A DNA stretch of 64,000 nt. It comes from Fontibacterium subtropicum. Its GTDB lineage: Bacteria > Pseudomonadota > Alphaproteobacteria > Pelagibacterales > Pelagibacteraceae. Below, piece by piece: positions 36,387-44,383 of the stretch (within the stretch, counting starts at the first letter, position 1; each line of letters opens with the position of its first letter). Position numbers and translations under genes: made by a program. The notes below the pieces were generated by a model that saw only the letters and a program-made list of their open reading frames with translations, made no database searches and was not told the origin of the DNA. The stretch is taken from positions 1 to 64,000 of the forward strand of contig CBDDXD010000004.1 in assembly GCA_965235415.1 (NCBI GenBank), read 5' to 3'.

Positions 36387-38369
36387 TTATTTATAATTTT
36401 TTTTGATTTCTGAGACAATATTTTCAGAAGTCAGACCAAAATGTTTATATATTTGTTTGTAAGGAGCACTTTTTCCAAATGAATTAATTCCAAAAGAAAT
36501 TCCATTAGACGTATATTTTTCCCAACCTGTCGTGACGCCAGCTTCTATTGTTACTTTAAAAGAGTTTTTTCCTAAAATTTTATTTTTATATTCTTTAGAT
36601 TGTTTTTCAAATAATTCTAAACAAGGCATAGAAATAACTTTCGATTCTATATTTTGTTCTTGTAATTTTTTTTGAACATCCAAGGCAATCTCTACTTCTG
36701 ATCCCGTTGCAATTATTGTTAGATTGCAATTATCTTTTTTTGAATCACTTAATATGTAGCCACCATATTGAGTTAAATTTTCTTTAGTTTCTTTTTTTCT
36801 TACTATTGGCAAATCTTGTCTTGTGAGAGCGAGAACACTAGGAGAGGAATTTGATTTTAAAGCTAATTCCCAGGCTTCTAAAGTTTCTATAGAGTCAGCT
36901 GGCCTAAATACATTTAAATTTGGAATTGATCTTAAACTAAAAAGTTGTTCTATCGGCTGATGTGTTGGACCGTCTTCTCCAAGCCCAATAGAGTCATGCG
37001 TTAGCACATATATTACTCTTTGTTTCATTAAAGCAGCTAATCTAATTGAAGGCTTGCAATAATCTGAGAATATTAAAAATGTTCCACCATAGGGAATGGT
37101 GCTTTGATCTAGAGCTAAGCCATTCATTACACCACACATACCATGTTCTCTGATTCCATAATGAATGTAACTCCCATTAAAATTATTAGCCTTGATTATC
37201 TTTTGTGATGATGATTTTGTATTATTAGAACCAGTTAAATCTGCAGAACCTCCTATCAGTTCTGGTATAAATGTTGTGATTGCTTCAAGGCATGCTTCTG
37301 AAGATTTTCTTGTTGCAATAGGTTTTGAGTTTTCAAAAAATTTATCTTTAATTTGGCTAATTTTCTCATTAAAATTTTTAGGCAAGTTACCAGACTTAAT
37401 TCTTAGAAGTTCCTCTTTTTTATTTTTTTCTAACTTATCAAAATTCTTTTTCCAATTTTCTTCATGTTTTTTTCCGGTAATAATTAACTTTCTCCATTCT
37501 TTTAAAATATTTTCAGGTACTTCAAATGGTACAGATGACCATTTTAATTTTTTTCTAACCAAATCAATTTCAGCACTTCCCAAAGGACTTCCGTGAACGG
37601 AAGCCGTATTACTTTTATTTGGGGAGCCATAACCAATTATAGTTTTACAAGATATAACTGTTGGTTTTTTTGCTCTTTGTGCTTTATTAATAGCTTTTGA
37701 AATTTGATTATAATCATGGCCATTAATTTCAATTAAATCCCAATTATAAGAAGCAAATCTTTTTTTATAATTGTCAGAAATGCTAAGATTTGTATTACCA
37801 TCTATAGAAATAGAGTTGTTATCAAAAAATAATATTAAGTTTTTAAGCTTTAAGTGTCCGGCTAAACTCATAGCTTCATGGCTAATGCCTTCCATTAAAC
37901 ATCCATCACCCGCGATAACATAGGTTTTGTGGTTGCAAATTTTATCACCAAATTTTTCTCTATTAATTTCTTCAGCTAAAGCAAAACCAACAGCATTAGC
38001 TATACCTTGTCCTAAAGGACCGGTAGTTGTTTCTATTCCAGAGTCTTTTTCATACTCAGGATGACCAGCGCAAATAGAGTTTAATTGTCGAAAATTTTTA
38101 ATATCTTCAATAGTAATAGTTTTATAACCAGACAAATATAAAACAGAATAAAGCAACATCGATCCATGACCTGCTGATAAAACAAATCTATCTCTATTAA
38201 ACCAAGAAGGATTATGTGGATTAAATTTTAAAAATTTATTAAAAAGAATCGTTGTTACATCAGCCATACCCATAGGCATACCAGGATGACCAGAATTTGC
38301 TTTTTGCACAGCGTCAATTGACAAAAATCTTATTGCATTCGCTAGATCTGAGTATTTATTTTTTGTCAT
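36387..38369 (-). CDS. tkt: Transketolase
   Basis: A 660-residue thiamine-diphosphate enzyme of the pentose phosphate pathway, moving two-carbon units between sugar phosphates. The N-terminal R-F-L-S-I-D-A-V-Q-K-A-N-S-G-H-P-G is typical. G-D-G-C-L-M-E-G ... N-N binds ThDP, and E-D-G-P-T-H-Q-P lies in the second domain. It is the first gene of the minus-strand tkt-pgk-fba-thiE run and diverges from the coiled-coil/zapA operon with about 75 bases between starts. Confidence 0.97.
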   Translation of the reverse strand: MTKNKYSDLANAIRFLSIDAVQKANSGHPGMPMGMADVTTILFNKFLKFNPHNPSWFNRDRFVLSAGHGSMLLYSVLYLSGYKTITIEDIKNFRQLNSICAGHPEYEKDSGIETTTGPLGQGIANAVGFALAEEINREKFGDKICNHKTYVIAGDGCLMEGISHEAMSLAGHLKLKNLILFFDNNSISIDGNTNLSISDNYKKRFASYNWDLIEINGHDYNQISKAINKAQRAKKPTVISCKTIIGYGSPNKSNTASVHGSPLGSAEIDLVRKKLKWSSVPFEVPENILKEWRKLIITGKKHEENWKKNFDKLEKNKKEELLRIKSGNLPKNFNEKISQIKDKFFENSKPIATRKSSEACLEAITTFIPELIGGSADLTGSNNTKSSSQKIIKANNFNGSYIHYGIREHGMCGVMNGLALDQSTIPYGGTFLIFSDYCKPSIRLAALMKQRVIYVLTHDSIGLGEDGPTHQPIEQLFSLRSIPNLNVFRPADSIETLEAWELALKSNSSPSVLALTRQDLPIVRKKETKENLTQYGGYILSDSKKDNCNLTIIATGSEVEIALDVQKKLQEQNIESKVISMPCLELFEKQSKEYKNKILGKNSFKVTIEAGVTTGWEKYTSNGISFGINSFGKSAPYKQIYKHFGLTSENIVSEIKKNYK

Positions 38370-38443
38370 GAAACATTGATAGACTTGGATTGCAGGAATT
38401 ATTATTATGTTTAAGATGCAAATTAAACATTTTTTTTAGTTTA

Positions 38444-38968
38444 ATGAATTTAAAAAATAAAGAAACACAGCTATTCGAAACTTTAAATAAACTAGATTCA
38501 ATCGCAGATTTAATTAAAAACTCTAAGGAAGAAAGCAGTTATCTAAAAAAATTAAGTTCTCAGCTAGAAAAAGAAAAAGAAGAGCTGAATCAAAAATCAA
38601 AAAATTTAGAACAAGAAAAAGATAGTATCATCAATGAATTAAAAATTTTTGAACAAAAGCTTAACAATCAGGACTCAGGAAATCAAGAACTTTTAAATAA
38701 AATCGATTTAATAGAAAAAGAAAACCAAACAATAAAAGATGAATTAGCTAAAATGGAAACTGAATTAGAAGAGTCCAGATATAAGATTACAGAAACTGAA
38801 AATATTAATAAAAATTTAAAAGAGGAAATAAATTCTGTTCAAAATGAATTGCAATCTACCAAAGAACAATTGGAAGAAATATTGAAAAATAAAAAAATGT
38901 TTGTGAAGAAAATTGATGAATTAAGCCAAGAGACAGATGCTATGCTAGGAGAATTTGATAAATGGTAA
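38444..38968 (+). CDS. Coiled-coil protein upstream of ZapA
   Basis: A cytosolic protein of 174 residues that is almost entirely predicted coiled coil (E, K, L, N rich heptads from about residue 15 to the end). I place the start at ATG 38444. An earlier in-frame ATG at 38390 would add 18 residues overlapping the tkt control region, with cysteines unlike the rest. The zapA start overlaps its stop (ATGGTAA). A similar small coiled-coil gene (DUF4164 type) occurs between tkt and zapA in other alphaproteobacteria. A cell-division partner role is inferred only from position. Confidence 0.75.
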   Translation: MNLKNKETQLFETLNKLDSIADLIKNSKEESSYLKKLSSQLEKEKEELNQKSKNLEQEKDSIINELKIFEQKLNNQDSGNQELLNKIDLIEKENQTIKDELAKMETELEESRYKITETENINKNLKEEINSVQNELQSTKEQLEEILKNKKMFVKKIDELSQETDAMLGEFDKW

Positions 38969-39390
38969 ACGTTACTGTTAAATTTAACAATCGAGATTAT
39001 ATTCTCTCATGCGAAGATGGGCAGGAGCACGAATTAGAAAAATTATCCTTACATTTAAATACAAAATTTGAACAACTTAAAAATGATCTTGGAAATATTG
39101 GTGAAAGCAAACTTTTATTAATTAGTTCAATCCAAGTTATTGATGAGATGTTTACTATTAAAGAATCAATAGAAAAGCTTAAAAACCAAAACAAAAATTT
39201 ACTTGAAAAATTTAAAGAAATTAAAAGTTTATCAATTTTATATAAAGAAGACAAAGAAAGAGAAATTCAGAATCTTCAATCAGAATTACAAGAACTCAAG
39301 AGTAAAATTTCAGATAATGAAAAAAATTATTCAGAGTCTTTAGAAAAAGTTTCAAATTCAATAAATAATTTTCTAGAAAAAATTAATTAA
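38962..39390 (+). CDS. zapA: Cell division protein ZapA
   Basis: A 142-residue protein whose N-terminal domain V-N-V-T-V-K-F-N-N-R-D-Y-I-L-S-C-E-D-G matches ZapA. The central helix and a long C-terminal coiled coil follow. ZapA tetramers bundle FtsZ filaments at mid-cell. The coiled coil is longer than in E. coli (109 residues). It is coupled to the coiled-coil gene before it and lies 5 bases before the cyclo-ligase gene, leaving no room for the 6S RNA that often sits at this position. Confidence 0.9.
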   Translation: MVNVTVKFNNRDYILSCEDGQEHELEKLSLHLNTKFEQLKNDLGNIGESKLLLISSIQVIDEMFTIKESIEKLKNQNKNLLEKFKEIKSLSILYKEDKEREIQNLQSELQELKSKISDNEKNYSESLEKVSNSINNFLEKIN

Positions 39391-39395
39391 TTTTA

Positions 39396-39947
39396 ATGAA
39401 AGAACGGTTAAGGAAGTATTTTTTTTCCTTAAGAAAAAATAAATATTTTAATTTAAATAATAAAGATTTTGAACCCTTAATTTCGGAAATTTTAAGATAT
39501 AAAAAAATTACTGTAGGCTCTTATTATTCTATAAACTTTGAATTAGATTTAAAAATTTTAAATACTTTATTATTTAAAAAAGGAATATCTTTATCGCTAC
39601 CATTTATTCATGAACATAATCAATTAATGGAATTTAAAAAATGGGATTTGAATGATGCATTGCATTTAAATAAATATGGAATACCTCAAACTTCTATAGA
39701 ATCTAAAACTTTATTTCCTGACATTTTTCTAGTTCCGCTGTTAGCTTTTGATAAATATGGTAATAGGCTCGGTTACGGATCTGGATATTATGATAAATAT
39801 TTTAACATGTTAAATAAATCAAAAAAAAGATTTAAAACGATTGGCATCGGTTTTTCATTTCAAAAAGAAGATAAATTAAAAGTACTAAGAACAGATTTTT
39901 GTTTGGATGCTGTTTTTACAGAAAAAGGTTTTTTAAATATTAAATGA
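39396..39947 (+). CDS. 5-formyltetrahydrofolate cyclo-ligase
   Basis: A 183-residue enzyme that converts 5-formyl-THF to 5,10-methenyl-THF using ATP. G-Y-G-S-G-Y-Y-D-K-Y near residue 125 is the conserved nucleotide and folate loop, preceded by P-L-L-A-F-D. The zapA-cyclo-ligase pairing is widespread. Its stop overlaps the ymdB start by 4 bases. Confidence 0.93.
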   Translation: MKERLRKYFFSLRKNKYFNLNNKDFEPLISEILRYKKITVGSYYSINFELDLKILNTLLFKKGISLSLPFIHEHNQLMEFKKWDLNDALHLNKYGIPQTSIESKTLFPDIFLVPLLAFDKYGNRLGYGSGYYDKYFNMLNKSKKRFKTIGIGFSFQKEDKLKVLRTDFCLDAVFTEKGFLNIK

Positions 39948-40753
39948 ATTTTTTATTTTTAGGTGACATTGTTGGTAGATCTGGAAGAGATATAATTTTA
40001 TCTGAATTACCTAAATTAAAAGTTAATGAAGAAATCGATTTTGTTATTACGAATGGAGAAAATGCAGCAGGTGGTTACGGTATTACAAAAAAAATATGCG
40101 ACGAATTATTTTCAGTTGGGGTTGATGTAATTACTTCTGGAAATCATATTTGGGATCAAAAAGAAACAGCAGATTTTATATCTACAGAAAAAAGATTATT
40201 AAGACCATTGAATTTTATGGAGGGCACTCCAGGGTCTGGCTGTGAAATTTATTCTTTAAAAAATAATAAAAAAGTCGCTGTAATTAATATTATGGGAAAC
40301 GTTTATATGAAAAAAGCAGACGATGTTTTCAATTGTATTTCTCTAAAATTACAATCTTTAAAATTAGTCAAAGATGTCGATTTTATTATCGTTGATATAC
40401 ATGCTGAGATAACTAGTGAAAAAATAGCTATGGGCCATTATCTTGATGGACGAGTAACATTAGTTGTTGGAACTCATAGTCATGTTCCTACTTATGATTT
40501 TAGAATTTTGAATCATGGAACAGCATATCAAACAGATGCTGGCATGTGTGGAGATTACGATTCAGTTATTGGAATGAATAAAGAAGCGGCATTAAAAAAA
40601 TTTTTGAAACAGCCAAATTTAGAGCGTTTATCTCCAGCATTAGGAAAAGGAACTTTGTCAGGAATTAAAGTTATTGCTGATGAAAAAACGGGTCTTGCAA
40701 AAGATATAAAACCTATCACAATTGGCGCTCATTTTAATCAAAGATCAATTTAA
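39944..40753 (+). CDS. ymdB: YmdB-family metallophosphoesterase (TIGR00282)
   Basis: A 269-residue phosphoesterase with L-G-D-I-V-G-R-S-G-R at the start, N-G-E-N-A-A-G-G-Y-G-I-T-K, S-G-N-H-I-W-D and G-T-H-S-H-V-P-T metal-binding motifs. The B. subtilis homologue hydrolyses 2',3'-cyclic nucleotides and affects development; the role here is unknown. It lies between the cyclo-ligase and yebC, as in other alphaproteobacteria. Confidence 0.9.
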   Translation: MNFLFLGDIVGRSGRDIILSELPKLKVNEEIDFVITNGENAAGGYGITKKICDELFSVGVDVITSGNHIWDQKETADFISTEKRLLRPLNFMEGTPGSGCEIYSLKNNKKVAVINIMGNVYMKKADDVFNCISLKLQSLKLVKDVDFIIVDIHAEITSEKIAMGHYLDGRVTLVVGTHSHVPTYDFRILNHGTAYQTDAGMCGDYDSVIGMNKEAALKKFLKQPNLERLSPALGKGTLSGIKVIADEKTGLAKDIKPITIGAHFNQRSI

Positions 40754-40757
40754 TTAC

Positions 40758-41501
40758 ATGGCAGGTCATTCGCATTTTAAAAATATGATGCATAGAAAAG
40801 GACGTGCAGATAAGATACGTTCTAAGCTGTTTACTAAGCTATCAAGAGAAATAACCGTTTCAGCTAAACTTGGAACACCAGATCCAGAAATGAATCCAAG
40901 ACTGCGAGCTGCTGTCCAAGCAGCAAGAGCAGCGAATATGCCAAAAGACAATATTGAAAGAGCTATTAAAAAATCACAAGGGAATATCGATAATAGTTAT
41001 GAATTTTCAAGATATGAGGGATTTGGACCAGGTAGAACTGGAGTTATCATAGAAGTATTAACTGATAATAAAAATCGCTCAGTATCAAATATTCGAACAA
41101 TATTTCAAAAATTTGGTGGAACCTTAGGTGAAACAGGATCCGTTAGTTATCAATTTGAACAGATAGGGCAAATCAAGATAAAGAAAGAGTTAATGAGCGC
41201 AAATGATGCTTTAGAACTTGCTATAAATGCAGGCGCAGAAGATTGTGTTACCACTGATCTTTATCATGAAATTAATTGTAAAAAAGAAGAATTTAACTCT
41301 GTTAGAGAAGAAATAGAAAAAAAAATTAAAGATTTAAGTTTTGCAGGTCTTATTTGGAATCCTCTTAGTAAAGTTAATTTAGATAAAGAGACATTTACTA
41401 AAGTAATAAATTTTTTAGAACAAATTGAAGATGATGACGATGTTCAAAATGTTTTTACTAATTTTGAAGTTGATGAAAAATTAATAGAGGGAGCGAATTA
41501 A
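40758..41501 (+). CDS. yebC: YebC/PmpR family protein
   Basis: A 247-residue protein starting M-A-G-H-S-H-F-K-N-M-M-H-R-K, which fixes the start at 40758 although the frame is open 36 bases upstream inside ymdB. F-T-K-L-S-R-E-I and G-G-T-L-G-E-T-G-S-V-S-Y are family motifs. YebC proteins have been described as transcription regulators and, more recently, as factors helping ribosomes at proline stretches. It sits upstream of the resolvase gene, as yebC usually sits upstream of ruvC. Confidence 0.95.
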   Translation: MAGHSHFKNMMHRKGRADKIRSKLFTKLSREITVSAKLGTPDPEMNPRLRAAVQAARAANMPKDNIERAIKKSQGNIDNSYEFSRYEGFGPGRTGVIIEVLTDNKNRSVSNIRTIFQKFGGTLGETGSVSYQFEQIGQIKIKKELMSANDALELAINAGAEDCVTTDLYHEINCKKEEFNSVREEIEKKIKDLSFAGLIWNPLSKVNLDKETFTKVINFLEQIEDDDDVQNVFTNFEVDEKLIEGAN

Positions 41502-41505
41502 AAAG

Positions 41506-42003
41506 TTGTTAGTATTTTCTATTGATCCAGGAGTAAGCGGAGCAATCTGCGTTTTTAAAAATAAAGATATTTTAGAGATATATGATGTTCCAACAATGGT
41601 TGATGGAAAAAAAAATAAAAGACAAATTAATTCAGCACAAGTTACTCATATATTTAAAAGTTTTTTACATGAAAGCGATAAAGTTTCAGTAATCGTAGAA
41701 CAAGTAAATGCTATGCCTGGTCAAGGAGTAACCAGCATGTTCAATTTTGGGCAGTCATTTGGAATTATTAAGGGAATATGCGCAGCTTTAAGTTTTCCAA
41801 TATACTTTGTGAGACCAGCAAAATGGAAAAAACATTTTAATCTTATTGGCTCGGTTAAAGACGCTAGTAGAACAAAAGTAATAGAAATTTATCCAACTAT
41901 ATCTCCAAAATTAGCAAGAAAGAAAGACTCCAATAAAGCAGACGCTATTTTAATTGGTAAATATTTTATAGATAATTATAAAAACGATAGTTTTCATGGC
42001 TAG
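41506..42003 (+). CDS. Phage-type RuvC-like Holliday junction resolvase
   Basis: A 165-residue RNase H-fold nuclease starting at TTG 41506. Catalytic acids are D7 (S-I-D-P-G), E65 (I-V-E-Q-V) and D141/D146 (K-K-D-S-N-K-A-D-A). The stretch A-M-P-G-Q-G-V-T-S-M-F-N-F-G and R-P-A-K-W-K-K match the RuvC-like resolvases common in phages better than bacterial RuvC, which begins I-G-I-D-P-G-L-R-x-T-G. It occupies the ruvC place between yebC and ybgC, but ruvA and ruvB do not follow. It probably cleaves branched DNA. Its end overlaps ybgC by 8 bases. Confidence 0.85.
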   Translation: MLVFSIDPGVSGAICVFKNKDILEIYDVPTMVDGKKNKRQINSAQVTHIFKSFLHESDKVSVIVEQVNAMPGQGVTSMFNFGQSFGIIKGICAALSFPIYFVRPAKWKKHFNLIGSVKDASRTKVIEIYPTISPKLARKKDSNKADAILIGKYFIDNYKNDSFHG

Positions 42004-42409
42004 TGTATTAAAGAAATTTACTTATAAAACTAAAGTTTACTATGAAGACACTGATGCTGGAGGAATAGTTTATTATGCAAATTATTTAAAGTATTTTGAG
42101 AGAGCAAGAACAGAATTAATTTACTCACTTGGCTACAATCATAAAGAGTTGAATGAGAAATTTAATATTAATATTGTTGTTCATAAATTTAACATTACTT
42201 ATAAAAAATCTTTTAAGTTTGAAGATAATGTAACCATTGAGAGCTTTGTTAATAAAGTATCAAATTTGAGAATTGAAATGATACAAAACGCTTTAAGAGA
42301 TAAAGAGGTTATTGCTGAAGCTGTGGTAGAACTAGTTATTATAGATGTCACTGGAAAACCTAAAATAATACCTGAGGATTTAAAGGTGAAATTAAGCTCT
42401 TGCATATAA
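41996..42409 (+). CDS. ybgC: YbgC acyl-CoA thioesterase of the Tol-Pal cluster
   Basis: A 137-residue hot-dog-fold thioesterase. Y-E-D-T-D-A-G-G-I-V-Y-Y-A-N-Y contains the catalytic aspartate. YbgC hydrolyses short-chain acyl-CoA and interacts with acyl carrier and phospholipid enzymes. Its place at the head of tolQRAB-pal is standard. Confidence 0.93.
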   Translation: MASVLKKFTYKTKVYYEDTDAGGIVYYANYLKYFERARTELIYSLGYNHKELNEKFNINIVVHKFNITYKKSFKFEDNVTIESFVNKVSNLRIEMIQNALRDKEVIAEAVVELVIIDVTGKPKIIPEDLKVKLSSCI

Positions 42410-42410
42410 T

Positions 42411-42426
42411 AAAGATCTAGATCTTT
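42411..42426. repeat. 16-base perfect palindrome between ybgC and tolQ
   Basis: AAAGATCTAGATCTTT reads the same on both strands. It could be a protein-binding site or a short hairpin in RNA; there is no following T run, so it is not a normal terminator. It lies 62 bases before the tolQ start. Confidence 0.5.
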
Positions 42427-42487
42427 CTAGCGAAGACAAATAAATGACAAGTTTTTAAAATAAAAACATTTAAACTAAACAAAAATT

Positions 42488-43135
42488 ATGAATTTTGCTG
42501 CAAGTAACTTTTCTTTCTTTTCATTATTTTTCAAAGCAGATTTTGTTGTTAAATTTGTAATCATAATTCTAATTGCAGCATCAATTTATTCTTGGGCAAT
42601 TATAATTGAAAAATATAAATTATTTAAAAAAATAAATATTTCATCTTCAATATTTGAAGAACAGTTTTGGTCTTCAAAATCAGCAGACAGTCTTTATAAA
42701 AAATTAGAAGGTTATAATGACGATCCTATGGCAAATGTTTTTAAGGCAGGCATGGATTTTATGATAAAAAATAAATCTAGATCTGCATCTGTGCAAGAAA
42801 GAGTCTTGCAGGCATTAAGTAGTTCAATAGATAAAGAGATGGACGTTGTAGAAAAGAAATTAACTTTTTTAGCAACAGTTGGATCAACAGCACCTTTTAT
42901 TGGTTTGTTCGGAACTGTTTGGGGAATTATGAATTCATTTCAGTCTATTGCAATTTCAAAAAATACTAGTCTTGCAATTGTAGCTCCTGGTATAGCAGAA
43001 GCATTATTTGCAACAGCATTAGGATTGTTAGCAGCAATACCAGCTGTTGTTGCTTATAATAAATTTACTAGTGACTCTAGAAAATATTCAACACGTTTAG
43101 AAAATTTTAGCCAATCATTTATTTCTATTACATAA
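42488..43135 (+). CDS. tolQ: Tol-Pal motor subunit TolQ
   Basis: A 215-residue membrane protein of the MotA/TolQ/ExbB family with a first helix at about residues 20-40 and two more at 130-150 and 165-190. G-S-T-A-P-F-I-G-L-F-G-T-V-W-G-I-M and A-T-A-L-G-L-L-A-A-I-P-A-V are the proton-channel motifs. With TolR it uses the proton gradient to drive outer-membrane constriction at division. Confidence 0.96.
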   Translation: MNFAASNFSFFSLFFKADFVVKFVIIILIAASIYSWAIIIEKYKLFKKINISSSIFEEQFWSSKSADSLYKKLEGYNDDPMANVFKAGMDFMIKNKSRSASVQERVLQALSSSIDKEMDVVEKKLTFLATVGSTAPFIGLFGTVWGIMNSFQSIAISKNTSLAIVAPGIAEALFATALGLLAAIPAVVAYNKFTSDSRKYSTRLENFSQSFISIT

Positions 43136-43570
43136 ATGGCTTTTAAAATTCAGAACTATAGATCTCGAAAACGAGAACCTATGAGTGAAATCAATGTTAC
43201 ACCGTTTGTTGATGTAATGTTAGTTTTATTAATTATTTTTATGATCACAGCGCCAATGTTAACAGCAGGTGTATCAGTTAATTTACCTGACAGTTCTGCA
43301 AATTCATTACCTGATGATAAAGAACCTTTGACTTTAAGTATTAATGCAAAGGGAGAAACTTTTATTCAAGAGACACAAGTTGAAACAAGTCAATTAGTTT
43401 CTAAAATTCTAGCCATGTCAAAAAATAGAACCGATACACGAATTTATGTAAGAGGCGATAAAGCAATAGATTATGGAAGAGTGATGGAAGTAATGGGATT
43501 ACTTTCAAGAGCAGGTTTTACAAAAGTTGCTTTAATTTCAGGACCACCACTTTCTAAAAGCAAAAAATAA
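43136..43570 (+). CDS. tolR: Tol-Pal motor subunit TolR
   Basis: A 144-residue bitopic protein. M-S-E-I-N-V-T-P-F-V-D-V-M-L-V-L-L-I-I-F contains the essential aspartate in the single helix (about residues 20-42). A periplasmic domain follows with R-A-G-F-T-K-V at the end. It begins immediately after the tolQ stop. Confidence 0.96.
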   Translation: MAFKIQNYRSRKREPMSEINVTPFVDVMLVLLIIFMITAPMLTAGVSVNLPDSSANSLPDDKEPLTLSINAKGETFIQETQVETSQLVSKILAMSKNRTDTRIYVRGDKAIDYGRVMEVMGLLSRAGFTKVALISGPPLSKSKK

Positions 43571-43574
43571 TGTC

Positions 43575-44381
43575 ATGCAAAAGAGCCTTAAGATTTCTTT
43601 TATAGCTCATTTTATTATTCTTACTATTAGCAGTATCACTTTGCCATTTTTAATGGGAAGAGTGCAGGCACCCCTAGTTATCTCTGTTGATCTTGTCCAA
43701 ATAGGAGATAGAACAAATATTCCTTACGCTCCTAAAGTTTCTGATGGTGAAAAAACTGATAAAAAAATAAAAGATAGAGTTGTAACTGAACAGGCTCCTC
43801 CTAAGATTGTACCAAAAGAAAAACCTGATGCAGTTCCTTTGCCAGAAAATATAAAAAAAATTAAGGAATTATTAGAAAAAAGACAAAATCCTGTCAAAGT
43901 TGAAGATTTAACAAAACAAACTTCTGAATTTGAAAAAAAAGAAATTTTTGATCCGAATAAGATTTCTGCGCTTATAGATAAGTCAAAAAAAGATAACTCA
44001 GAGGCTAATAATAAGCCAAGTTTAGAAGCTACTCAAAGCCAACAAAAAAATGTCGTTACATCTAAACTTACAATAACTCAAGAAGATGCGATTAAAGCTC
44101 AAATATTTAAATGTTGGAATATACCAATAGGTCTTCCCTATAATGAAAATTTAACTGTTAGAATTAAAATTAAACTTAATCCTGACGGTTCATTGGTAAG
44201 TAGTGAAATCTTAGATCAGGCAAGGATGAATACAGCTGGACAAACATATTATAAAATATTAGCTGAGAGCGCATTAAGAGCTGTCAAGTTATGCAATCCT
44301 CTCAAGGTACCATCAACTGATTATGAAAAATGGAAAGAAATGCAATTAAACTTTGACGCTAAAGAAATGTTAAAAGGCTAA
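43575..44381 (+). CDS. tolA: TolA-like periplasm-spanning protein
   Basis: A 268-residue protein with an N-terminal membrane helix (residues 6-27). A long lysine-, proline- and glutamate-rich helical spacer (50-160) and a C-terminal TolA/TonB-like domain with C-W-N-I-P and L-N-P-D-G-S-L-V follow. It transfers energy from TolQR to Pal and TolB. It lies 4 bases after tolR. Confidence 0.88.
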   Translation: MQKSLKISFIAHFIILTISSITLPFLMGRVQAPLVISVDLVQIGDRTNIPYAPKVSDGEKTDKKIKDRVVTEQAPPKIVPKEKPDAVPLPENIKKIKELLEKRQNPVKVEDLTKQTSEFEKKEIFDPNKISALIDKSKKDNSEANNKPSLEATQSQQKNVVTSKLTITQEDAIKAQIFKCWNIPIGLPYNENLTVRIKIKLNPDGSLVSSEILDQARMNTAGQTYYKILAESALRAVKLCNPLKVPSTDYEKWKEMQLNFDAKEMLKG

Positions 44382-44383
44382 TT

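Noticed and set aside
38390..38443. Upstream ATG as start of the coiled-coil gene
   Set aside because: The added residues are unlike the rest of the protein and would cover the tkt control region. The ATG at 38444 gives a sensible start.
39385..39400. 6S RNA between zapA and the cyclo-ligase gene, where it is found in many proteobacteria
   Set aside because: The two genes are 5 bases apart, so there is no space.
40722..40757. Upstream ATG as start of yebC
   Set aside because: YebC proteins begin M-A-G-H-S, which is encoded from 40758. The upstream codons lie inside ymdB.
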